From JBOHHR01 sp050740975 (GTDB lineage Bacteria; Pseudomonadota; Gammaproteobacteria; JBOHHR01), in contig JBOIEE010000184.1 of the NCBI GenBank assembly GCA_050740975.1, forward strand, positions 1 to 33,416: a stretch of DNA of 33,416 nucleotides, in the 5' to 3' direction. Under the pieces are notes generated by a model, which was given only the letters and a program-made list of their open reading frames with translations, did no database searches and was not told the origin of the DNA. Below are positions 1 to 6,582 of the stretch, piece after piece; positions within the stretch are counted from its first letter, which is position 1; every line of letters begins with the position of its first letter. The position numbers were made by a program, and so were the translations under genes.

Positions 1-1
1 C

Positions 2-1246
2 CTCGGGGCCGTGCTCCGTGGCGCCAGGACGGAGCCCGGAGAGGCAGCGGCGCTCCTCGGCCCCAAGCGCATCCTGGTGGTAGACGACAGCGAGACCTAC
101 CTCCAGGAGATCGGGGCGATGCTCCGAGGCGACGGGTATGACGTCGTCATGGCTCGCTCAGGCGAGCAGGCCCTTGAGATGCTCGCAGTTCAGCCAGTCG
201 ACTGCGTGCTGCTCGATCTGGTGATGCCGGGGCTGAGCGGCAAGGACACGTGTCGACGAATCAAGGCGTCGCCTGTGGTGCGCGATGTCCCGCTCGTCAT
301 GGTCACGTCGGTGGAGGATCGGGACGCGATGATCGAGGGCTTGGCGATCGGTGCTGACGACTACATCGCCAAGTCGAGTGAGTTCGAGGTGCTCAAAGCG
401 CGTGTGCGCGCGCAGATCCGGCGCAAGCAGTTCGAAGACGAGCATCGGCGGATACACGAGGAGCTCCTTCGCAGCGAGCTTGAGGCCACGGAGGTCCGCG
501 CAGCGCGCCAAGTGGCCGAGGCAAAGGCTGCCCTGGTTGAGGAGCTCGAGCGCAAGAACAAGGAGCTAGAGTCATTCAGCTACTCCGTTTCACACGACCT
601 GCGGGCGCCGCTTCGGAGCATTGACGGGTTCAGTCAGGCGCTTCTCGCGGACCACTCCGAAGCGCTCAACGAACAGGGGCGCGACTACCTAGAGCGAGTC
701 CGAGCCTCAGCCCAGAGGATGGGAGAGCTCATTGATGACCTCTTGCTTCTGTCGCGGGTCAGCCGTGCCGACCTCCATCGTGCGCGCGTGAACATCTCGG
801 ACATTGCCCGAACGGTTGCCGGGGAGTTGGAGCGCAAGGCGCCCGAGCGGAAGGTTGTCTTCGCCCTTGCGGAGGGGTTGCTGGCGGATGCGGATAGCCG
901 GCTCATGCGCGTCCTCTTTGACAACCTTCTCGGAAACGCGTGGAAGTTCACGGCGAAAGCCCCAGAGCCACGCGTCGAGCTTGGAGTGACAGAGCGCGAG
1001 GGAAGCACCGTCTTCTTCGTGCGAGACAACGGCGCAGGATTCAACATGGCGTACGCGGAGAAGCTCTTCAGTCCCTTCCAGCGCCTCCACAGCGAGGACG
1101 ATTTTCCGGGAACAGGGATCGGTCTGGCGACGGTCCACCGCATCATTGATCGCCACGGAGGACGTGTGTGGGCGGAGGGTGCAGTGGGCCGTGGCGCGAC
1201 TATCTCCTTCACTATTCCGCCCGTCGAAACAGGAGGCCGGAAATGA
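2..1246 (+). CDS. Receiver-domain sensor histidine kinase (probably 5' partial)
   Basis: Cytoplasmic two-component protein with an N-terminal receiver domain and a C-terminal kinase. Numbering from the GTG at 11: receiver about residues 19-135, with acidic pair D25-D26, phospho-acceptor D69 (LLDLVMPG), T99 and K121. A charged helical linker follows (about 136-185). The HisKA dimerisation helix has the H-box SHDLRAPL with H195. The HATPase_c domain has N309 (LLGNAWKF), G1 box DNGAGF (339-344) and G2 box GTGIGLA (367-373). No membrane segment is visible. The reading frame is open to the left edge and the first 18 residues look like an inter-domain linker, so the true start probably lies outside the window. 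The stop overlaps the next gene's ATG (ATGA at 1243-1246), implying translational coupling. The signal sensed is unknown. Base composition and family differ from the rest of the window. Confidence 0.9.
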   Translation, partial: LGAVLRGARTEPGEAAALLGPKRILVVDDSETYLQEIGAMLRGDGYDVVMARSGEQALEMLAVQPVDCVLLDLVMPGLSGKDTCRRIKASPVVRDVPLVMVTSVEDRDAMIEGLAIGADDYIAKSSEFEVLKARVRAQIRRKQFEDEHRRIHEELLRSELEATEVRAARQVAEAKAALVEELERKNKELESFSYSVSHDLRAPLRSIDGFSQALLADHSEALNEQGRDYLERVRASAQRMGELIDDLLLLSRVSRADLHRARVNISDIARTVAGELERKAPERKVVFALAEGLLADADSRLMRVLFDNLLGNAWKFTAKAPEPRVELGVTEREGSTVFFVRDNGAGFNMAYAEKLFSPFQRLHSEDDFPGTGIGLATVHRIIDRHGGRVWAEGAVGRGATISFTIPPVETGGRK

Positions 1247-1686
1247 TTCGAAGCCACATCTTCCTCCTCGTCGAGGACAACAAGAACGACGTCGAGCTCG
1301 CGCTCCGCGCCTTCGAGAAGAGCAAGGTCGTGAATGAGATCGCGGTCGCGCGAGATGGCGAGGAGGCTCTTGAGTACCTCTTCGCCACCGGCTCACATGC
1401 CGGACGCGACCCAAAACTCATGCCGGACGTGGTTCTCCTCGATCTCAAGCTTCCGAAGGTCGATGGCCTCGAGGTCCTGCGACGAATACGTGCCGACGAG
1501 CGCACGCGAAGGATCCCGGTCGTCATCCTGACCTCCAGCAACGAGGAGAAGGACGTGCTCGCAAGTTACGACCTGGGTGCGAACAGCTTCGTCCGCAAGC
1601 CGGTCAACTTCGCCGACTTCATTGAGGCTGCCCGCCAGCTTGGACTCTACTGGCTTGTCATGAACGAGCCGCCCAGGAGTGCCTGA
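1243..1686 (+). CDS. Single-domain CheY/Rcp-type response regulator
   Basis: A 147-residue stand-alone receiver with no output domain, of the kind that relays phosphate from a phytochrome-like or hybrid kinase. Visible residues are the acidic pair E11-D12, phospho-acceptor D67 in VVLLDLKLPKVDG, T97 in ILTSSN and K119 in VRKPVNF. The long loop after helix 2 (about residues 49-61) is typical of the Rcp1 group. The start is set by AGGAGG at 1231-1236, six bases before the ATG at 1243; a longer frame starting at 1168 would lie inside the kinase gene and adds no conserved sequence. The ATG overlaps the kinase stop by four bases, so the two are almost certainly co-translated and this protein is the likely phosphorylation partner. 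Confidence 0.9.
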   Translation: MIRSHIFLLVEDNKNDVELALRAFEKSKVVNEIAVARDGEEALEYLFATGSHAGRDPKLMPDVVLLDLKLPKVDGLEVLRRIRADERTRRIPVVILTSSNEEKDVLASYDLGANSFVRKPVNFADFIEAARQLGLYWLVMNEPPRSA

Positions 1687-1706
1687 TTCTCGGATCAGGG
1701 GAGCAG

Positions 1707-1799
1707 ATGGATCGACCGTTGCGCGTGCTGATCGTCGAGGATTCAAAGGATGACGCCGAGCTTTTGCTACGCGACCTTCGCCGAGGCGGCTACGAGATC
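1707..1799 (+). pseudogene. Response regulator, first ~30 codons only, cut at a junction
   Basis: Begins with ATG at 1707 behind a GGGGAG box and encodes MDRPLRVLIVEDSKDDAE and about 12 further residues. This is the first strand and acidic loop of another receiver domain (E and D of VEDSKDD are the metal-binding pair). The start of this family continues for more than 100 residues, but here the receiver sequence ends at about residue 30 inside GAGATCT (GATC at 1796-1799). After that the frame makes no recognisable protein and stops at 1892. It lies 20 bases after the preceding regulator and is the third gene of the same signalling operon. The truncation is best explained by the junction described separately, not by mutation. 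Confidence 0.75.
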
Positions 1800-1800
1800 T
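1794..1800. other. Probable chimeric junction at a GATC site
   Basis: Left of this point the sequence codes for a receiver domain in the frame starting at 1707. Right of it the sequence codes for a retropepsin-like protease already some way into its chain, in another frame. Both genes are truncated here: one lacks its end, the other its beginning. The joint contains AGATCT, that is, a GATC tetranucleotide, the recognition sequence of Sau3AI-type enzymes used in partial-digest libraries. Gene type and apparent base composition change at the same place. A natural recombination event cannot be excluded from one sequence. Confidence 0.65.
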
Positions 1801-2202
1801 ATAAGCACCGACTACGCCGCCATTATCCCGCAAGCGACCGTGCAGATCTGGCCGGATGCGTTAGGTATGTACCTTACCGACGGCAGCATTAACAATTTTC
1901 CGGTGGAATTTCTGGTCGACACCGGCGCAACCCTGGTGGCGATGAACAAGGTCCAAGCCAAGCGTTTAGGTCTCGACTACAAGCTTACCGGGGAACAGGC
2001 CTTGACCACGACCGCCTCCGGCACCGCAAAAGCCTATTACCTAAGCCTTGACAAGGTAAAAGTCGGCGACATCTTGTTGCGCAGTGTGCCGGCGGCGGTC
2101 ATCGACGGAGAGTTTCCGCTCAAAGTGCTGCTCGGCAACTCGTTTTTGAATCGGGTGCAGATGACGCGCAACGGGCAAATGCTGGAATTACGCCAAAAGT
2201 GA
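1800..2202 (+). pseudogene. Retropepsin-like aspartic protease (clan AA, TIGR02281 type), 5' truncated
   Basis: The frame running to the stop at 2202 shows a single-domain retropepsin fold. It has a lead-in strand (DALGMYLTDGSINNFPVEF), the catalytic LVDTGAT at about 1912-1932, a flap region (TTTASGTAKAYY) and the closing LLGNSFL motif at about 2128-2148. These proteins in proteobacteria are normally exported or membrane-anchored and act as dimers; their substrates are poorly known. The N-terminal signal or anchor segment is missing because the gene is cut at about 1797. The ATG at 1750 in the same frame lies in foreign sequence left of the junction and should not be taken as the start. It is convergent with moeB. 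Confidence 0.75.
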
Positions 2203-2216
2203 TCGCGCCGTCACGC

Positions 2217-2247
2217 AAAAGCCCCCGGAGCTTGCACCACAAGGGGG
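2217..2247 (-). terminator. Candidate terminator of the hemA-prfA-prmC-moeB operon
   Basis: On the minus strand, downstream of the moeB stop at 2275, a stem forms between 2222-2225/2231-2234 and 2240-2247 (CCCC and CTTG against CAAG and GGGG). It has a five-base loop and a GGAG bulge on one side, and is followed by C and four Ts (2217-2220 read on the minus strand). The bulge and short T run make it weaker than a textbook intrinsic terminator, but the position between convergent genes fits. Confidence 0.4.
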
Positions 2248-2274
2248 ACGATCGATGCCATTGTTCGAGTTTGT

Positions 2275-3021
2275 TTAAGCCAGCACACAGACCGGGCAGG
2301 CGGGGTCTCGGCGCAGAATGGTGCTACGCCACTGCATGTTTAAACCATCAAGCTTCAACACCCGCCCTTGCAGTCCTTCCCCTCTACCTACCAGCAATTT
2401 AATGGCCTCCAGCGTTTGGGTGGCACCGATGATACCGAGCAGCGGCGCGATCACCCCCGCGCTGCCGCAGTTTTCGTCTCCTGCCGCTTCCTCGCTGTAG
2501 AGACAACGGTAACAAGGGCTGTCTTTGAGACGGTGGTCAAAGACGCTGACCTCGCCATGGAAACCCGTGGCCGCACCCGACACCAGCGGTGTTCCCGTAC
2601 GTACACAGGCTTCGTTGATGGCGAAACGGGTGTCGAAATTGTCACTGGCATCGAGAACGATGTCGGCATTCGCTACTTCTGCCAGCATCGCCTCCTTATC
2701 AAAACCTTGGGTGATCGGTCTGACCCGCGTGGCGGGATTGAGGCGCAATACAGCGTCCATTGCGGACTCGACTTTGGGACGCCCGATGTCGGCGCTGCCA
2801 TGGATCACCTGGCGCTGCAGGTTAGAAAGCTCCACCCGATCCGGATCTACCAGGGTGAGATTTCCCACGCCGGCTGCCGCGAGGTAGATCGCCATCGGCG
2901 AGCCCAATCCCCCCAGCCCCACGATCAACGCATGCGAGGCCATCAGGCGTTGCTGCCCGGTGAGCCCGATCTCTGGGAGCATGATCTGCCGGCTGTAGCG
3001 CCGCAATTCCTGCGCGTTCAT
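2275..3021 (-). CDS. moeB: ThiF/MoeB/HesA-family adenylyltransferase (E1-like)
   Basis: Activates the C-terminal glycine of a small sulfur-carrier protein (MoaD or ThiS) by adenylation, for molybdopterin or thiamine synthesis, in the cytoplasm. Seen in the 248-residue product: N-terminal RYSRQIMLPEIG, the Rossmann nucleotide loop GLGGLGSP, the DxxELSNLQRQ stretch after VDPDRV, DASDNFDTR, and zinc ligands in CYRC and CPVC near the end. The length matches MoeB (about 250) with no rhodanese extension. ATG at 3021 is preferred over an in-frame TTG at 3030. Last gene of hemA-prfA-prmC-moeB, a common gammaproteobacterial order, five bases after the prmC stop. MoeB and ThiF cannot be separated with certainty by eye; the context and length favour MoeB. 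Confidence 0.9.
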   Translation of the reverse strand: MNAQELRRYSRQIMLPEIGLTGQQRLMASHALIVGLGGLGSPMAIYLAAAGVGNLTLVDPDRVELSNLQRQVIHGSADIGRPKVESAMDAVLRLNPATRVRPITQGFDKEAMLAEVANADIVLDASDNFDTRFAINEACVRTGTPLVSGAATGFHGEVSVFDHRLKDSPCYRCLYSEEAAGDENCGSAGVIAPLLGIIGATQTLEAIKLLVGRGEGLQGRVLKLDGLNMQWRSTILRRDPACPVCVLA

Positions 3022-3026
3022 GCGCT

Positions 3027-3935
3027 TCAACTATCGAGGCAAGGGGGCCTCATCGCGATCATCACACGGTCATGCCCTTGATAGTCGCGCCGCGATCCCA
3101 GCGCGAGCAGACCATTTTCTACGATCAATGTCCGCACCGCTTGCTTTTGATCGTACCCATGCTCGAGCAATAACCACCCCCCTGGACGCAAATAACGGCT
3201 CGCGCCGGCTATGATTGCAGCGATACAGGCTAGCCCCTCTTTACCCCCGGCCAGTGCGAGCCTCGGTTCAAAACGGGTATCGCCCTGATCCAAGCAAGGG
3301 TCCTGTTCCGCGACGTAAGGGGGATTGGACACCACCATGCCGCATGTTTGGGGTTGCAAGGCCAGCCACCAATCCCCTTCGCGAAATTCTACATTGTCGA
3401 GACCAAGCCGGTGGCTGTTGCGGCGTGCAAGCTTAAGCGCCTGCGCGCTGATGTCGGTGGCGGTGATGCAACATAGCGGCAGTTCTTTGGCTATGGCTAG
3501 GGCAATAGCGCCACTGCCCGTACCCAGATCGGCGACGTCACGCAAGCGCGTTTGCGCCAAGACATCGAGAGCGGCTTGCAGCAGGTGCTCTGTTTCGGGT
3601 CGCGGGATGAGCACCCATGGATTCACTTCCAGATCGAGGGACCAGAACTCCTTGTGCTGGGTAAGATAAGCCACCGGAACACCCAGATGTCGCTGGCGCA
3701 GCAGATCCCGGAAGCAAGCTTGTTGCTCGGCGCTTACCGGCAATTCCGGTTTTTTGTAAAGCTCCGCTCGCGCTATCCCCAGCGTATGGCGGAGCAGGAG
3801 ATCGACATCCAAGCGCGTGCCAGGTCCAAGCTCGCGCCAACCCTCACGCAGCAGTGTTCGGGCAGATACAAACGCAGTAAAGGCGGGTTTTGCGGTCAAG
3901 AGCCGTTCGGATTTCGCCGGTTCACAGCGACTCAC
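3027..3935 (-). CDS. prmC: Peptide chain release factor N5-glutamine methyltransferase
   Basis: Methylates the glutamine of the GGQ motif in release factors RF1 and RF2 using S-adenosylmethionine. The product (302 residues from the GTG at 3935) has an N-terminal helical substrate-binding domain, the linker motif PRPETE (111-116), the SAM-binding loop DLGTGSG (136-142), and the catalytic NPPY (204-207) that holds the substrate glutamine. Its substrate, prfA, lies directly upstream and the two genes overlap by 14 bases, so coupling of enzyme and substrate is built into the operon. No ATG is available in frame near the start. The GTG used here is uncertain, and a TTG about 12 codons inside is an alternative. 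Confidence 0.93.
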   Translation of the reverse strand: MSRCEPAKSERLLTAKPAFTAFVSARTLLREGWRELGPGTRLDVDLLLRHTLGIARAELYKKPELPVSAEQQACFRDLLRQRHLGVPVAYLTQHKEFWSLDLEVNPWVLIPRPETEHLLQAALDVLAQTRLRDVADLGTGSGAIALAIAKELPLCCITATDISAQALKLARRNSHRLGLDNVEFREGDWWLALQPQTCGMVVSNPPYVAEQDPCLDQGDTRFEPRLALAGGKEGLACIAAIIAGASRYLRPGGWLLLEHGYDQKQAVRTLIVENGLLALGSRRDYQGHDRVMIAMRPPCLDS

Positions 3936-5010
3936 TCATAGCGGCTATCAAGTCCGCTTGGTGTTCCTGCATCAGCGCCCCGACGACGGGTTCCATGCCG
4001 CCATTGAGGATCTCTTCGAGTTTGTACAAAGTCAGGTTTATGCGGTGATCGGTCACGCGGCCTTGGGGGAAGTTGTAAGTGCGAATGCGTTCGGAGCGAT
4101 CCCCACTGCCCACCAGGTTACGGCGGTTTTGAGCTTGCTCGGCGATCTGTTTCTGGCGCTCTGCCGCCAACAGTTTAGCCTTAAGCACACTCATCGCGCG
4201 GGCGCGGTTTTTGTGCTGAGAGCGTTCATCCTGGCATTCGATCACCAGTCCCGTAGGCAGGTGGGTGATGCGGATCGCGGAGTCGGTTTTATTGACATGC
4301 TGGCCGCCCGCACCCGAGGCGCGATAAGTGTCGATGCGCAGATCGCTGGGATCGACGGCGACATCGGTGATCTCATCCACCTCCGGTAACACAGCCACGG
4401 TACAGGCGGAGGTATGGATCCGCCCCTGCGATTCGGTCTCCGGTACCCGCTGCACGCGATGGGCGCCGGATTCAAACTTCAAGCGCGAGTACACTCCTTC
4501 GCCGATGATTTTTACGATGACTTCCTTGTGTCCCCCCAGCTCATTGGGTCTATCGCTGATGATCTCCGTCTTCCAACCGTTTAGCTCCGCATAGCGCATA
4601 TACATGCGCAGCAGGCCACCCGCAAACAGAGCGGCTTCGTCTCCTCCCGTACCGGCGCGGATCTCCAGAAACACGTTACCGCTATCGGCCTGATCACGCG
4701 GCAGGAGCAGCACTTTAAGCCGTTCCTCCAGGATCGCCTCGCGCTGTTTCGCCTGTTTGATCTCTTCGTCGGCGAGGGCACGGATCGCGGGCTCGGTGTC
4801 TTGCAGCAACTCGGTGCAGCTGGCAATGGCATGTCGATTAGCTTCGAACTGTTGGTAACACTGAACCACCGGGCTAACTTCGGCGTATTCTTTGCTGAGC
4901 TCCCGGAAGCGCCCTTGGTTGGCGATAATCGCCGGATCCGCTAATAGCCCATCCAGCTCGCGTAGCCGATCGCGCATTCTTTCGAACTTTTCAATTAAGC
5001 TGTCTTTCAT
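3922..5010 (-). CDS. prfA: Peptide chain release factor 1
   Basis: Class I release factor that reads UAA and UAG in the ribosomal A site and triggers peptide release. The 362-residue length equals the family norm. The anticodon-like PxT tripeptide is PET (190-192 in RVPETESQGR). The catalytic loop GAGGQHVNKTDS places GGQ at 235-237, its glutamine being the PrmC target. An N-terminal coiled-coil-like domain (about 1-105) precedes a conserved EIRAGTGGDEA block. ATG at 5010 gives the normal N-terminus, 28 bases after the hemA stop. It sits between hemA and prmC as in enteric bacteria and pseudomonads. RF1 is distinguished from RF2 by the PxT motif and by the absence of the RF2 programmed-frameshift leader. 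Confidence 0.97.
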   Translation of the reverse strand: MKDSLIEKFERMRDRLRELDGLLADPAIIANQGRFRELSKEYAEVSPVVQCYQQFEANRHAIASCTELLQDTEPAIRALADEEIKQAKQREAILEERLKVLLLPRDQADSGNVFLEIRAGTGGDEAALFAGGLLRMYMRYAELNGWKTEIISDRPNELGGHKEVIVKIIGEGVYSRLKFESGAHRVQRVPETESQGRIHTSACTVAVLPEVDEITDVAVDPSDLRIDTYRASGAGGQHVNKTDSAIRITHLPTGLVIECQDERSQHKNRARAMSVLKAKLLAAERQKQIAEQAQNRRNLVGSGDRSERIRTYNFPQGRVTDHRINLTLYKLEEILNGGMEPVVGALMQEHQADLIAAMSESL

Positions 5011-5038
5011 CTTTTATCGACATGAAAAGAGCGGAGGC

Positions 5039-6310
5039 TCAGGTCTCGTCGAGAAAACCCTCGTCTAGGTCAAATAATTCTTGTGCGACCTGCAAAACCT
5101 CGCTGCGCCCTTGGGCACTGGCGCGCCGCAGGCCATTTGTTGGCGCATGGGTCAGCTTGTTGGTGAGGGCCTTGCTGAGCTGATCCAGCACAACAGAAGG
5201 GTCTAGCCCTTTCGCGAGCTGACGTCGTGCCTGTTCCACCGCTTGCGCTCGCAGCGCCTCATTCTTGCTGCGCAGCGCGCGTATCGTCACTACGGCGTCC
5301 AAGGAATTCAGCCAATGCATAAAACGCTGGACTTCCTTGGCGATGATCTCATCGGCCTGCCTCGCGGCTAGGCGTCTGAAGTGTAGGTTCTCTTCAATCA
5401 CTCCTTTCAGATCATCGATGGTGTAGAGATAAACGTCATCCAGAACACTGACCTCAGGTTCGATATCGCGGGGCACGGCGAGGTCTAATAAAAACATGGG
5501 CCGGTGCTTGCGGATCTTTATCGCCCGCTCAACGGCGCCTTTTCCCAGGATCGGCAGGGGACTCGCAGTGGACGCGATCACGATATCCGTCTCGGGTAAT
5601 AGCTCGGGTAGGGCCTGCAACGCAATGGCCTGAGCGTGGACTTCGGCGGCCAGGGATTTCGCCCTATCAAGGGATCGGTTCGCGATCAGCATGCGGCCAA
5701 CGCGATTGCTGCGTAAGTGCTGCGCCACCAGCTCGATGTTATCGCCAGCCCCGATCAGAAGCGCGGTGTGCTGCGACAAGTCACTGAAAATCTGTTCTGC
5801 TAGACGCACCGCGGCCAGCGCCACGGAAACCGGGTGGTTGCCAATTCCGGTATCGGTGCGAACTTGTTTCGCGACCGAGAACGAATATTGGAACAACCGG
5901 CCTAACAGTTTCCCCGCGCTGCCCGCGCTTAGCGCGCTTTGATAAGCAAGCTTCAGTTGACCCAAGATCTGAGGTTCCCCGAGCACTAGGGAGTCGAGGC
6001 CGCAAGCGACCCGTAACAGATGCTGGACGGCTTTTTCTTGGGGATAGCTAAAGATGAACGGGAGCAGTTGCTGGCGATTCTCCCCGCAACGATCAAGCAA
6101 CCATTGGATGTGCCGGGAACAGTCGGTGCTCGTCAGGTCGCAATAGACCTCGGTACGATTGCAGGTGGAAAGGATCAAGGCTTCGTTCGTCTGCTCGTCG
6201 CGAGTCAACTCGTGCAGCGCCTGATCGAGATCTGCCGGGGCCAGCGCCACCTTTTCTCTGATTTCTACCGGCGCTGTTTTGCAATTGACTCCGAATACGA
6301 ATAGGGACAT
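5039..6310 (-). CDS. hemA: Glutamyl-tRNA reductase
   Basis: Catalyses the NADPH-dependent reduction of glutamyl-tRNA to glutamate-1-semialdehyde, the first committed step of C5-pathway haem and tetrapyrrole synthesis. The 423-residue product opens with MSLFVFGVNCKTAPVEIREK. The catalytic cysteine is in LSTCNRTEVYC, the substrate region in LGEPQILGQ, and the Rossmann nucleotide-binding region around LLIGAGDNIELVAQHL. A C-terminal helical dimerisation domain follows. A longer frame reaching 6397 contains no conserved sequence, and the start at 6310 gives the standard N-terminus. It is the first gene of the operon and diverges from the TPR lipoprotein gene across 272 bases. GxGxxG is slightly altered (GAGDN), otherwise the protein is ordinary. 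Confidence 0.96.
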   Translation of the reverse strand: MSLFVFGVNCKTAPVEIREKVALAPADLDQALHELTRDEQTNEALILSTCNRTEVYCDLTSTDCSRHIQWLLDRCGENRQQLLPFIFSYPQEKAVQHLLRVACGLDSLVLGEPQILGQLKLAYQSALSAGSAGKLLGRLFQYSFSVAKQVRTDTGIGNHPVSVALAAVRLAEQIFSDLSQHTALLIGAGDNIELVAQHLRSNRVGRMLIANRSLDRAKSLAAEVHAQAIALQALPELLPETDIVIASTASPLPILGKGAVERAIKIRKHRPMFLLDLAVPRDIEPEVSVLDDVYLYTIDDLKGVIEENLHFRRLAARQADEIIAKEVQRFMHWLNSLDAVVTIRALRSKNEALRAQAVEQARRQLAKGLDPSVVLDQLSKALTNKLTHAPTNGLRRASAQGRSEVLQVAQELFDLDEGFLDET

Positions 6311-6582
6311 GCAGACCTGGGTGTTGGCGGATTGCCTAGAAATATAGGGACATATCGCACCGGTTTCAAACAGACGACTGTTTAAAACACCGAGCAATGA
6401 GAAGCGAAAACTCCTTACATGGAATTTTCGCCATTCGTGGGTGATATTCTGAAATAAGGGTAGACGGAATACAAGTAACGTCTTGTTTTTTGGGTAGCCT
6501 AAGCTGTTACTGGGAATTACTGGGTGTCGGTTATAAAATTCGCGCGTAGCCTTCGTTAAATGAACGTAGTGTCGAAAGCGGC
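6311..6582. promoter_or_regulatory. Divergent intergenic region hemA / TPR lipoprotein
   Basis: This 272-base gap must hold the promoters of hemA (leftward) and of the TPR lipoprotein (rightward). It is visibly richer in A and T than the flanking genes. A TTATAAAAT stretch near 6533 could be a -10 region for the rightward gene, but no convincing -35 box at normal spacing accompanies it. A tandem TTACTGGG repeat (about 6507-6524) is present. A strong hairpin on the hemA side is listed separately. No coding sequence is supported here. Confidence 0.45.
6363..6388 (-). promoter_or_regulatory. Hairpin in the hemA 5' leader
   Basis: Read on the minus strand, 6388-6378 (GTTTTAAACAG) pairs with 6373-6363 (CTGTTTGAAAC): eleven consecutive pairs, including one T-G, around the four-base loop TCGT. 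It lies 52 bases upstream of the hemA ATG. It could be an operator dyad for a dimeric regulator or an RNA stem in the leader. No T-run follows in the hemA direction, so an attenuator is not directly supported. Confidence 0.4.

Noticed and set aside
2368..3081. 237-codon plus-strand frame opposite moeB
   Set aside because: Antisense shadow; moeB has all family motifs on the other strand.
3817..4389. 190-codon plus-strand frame opposite prmC/prfA
   Set aside because: It is the antisense shadow of two conserved minus-strand genes with intact motifs; no start signals.
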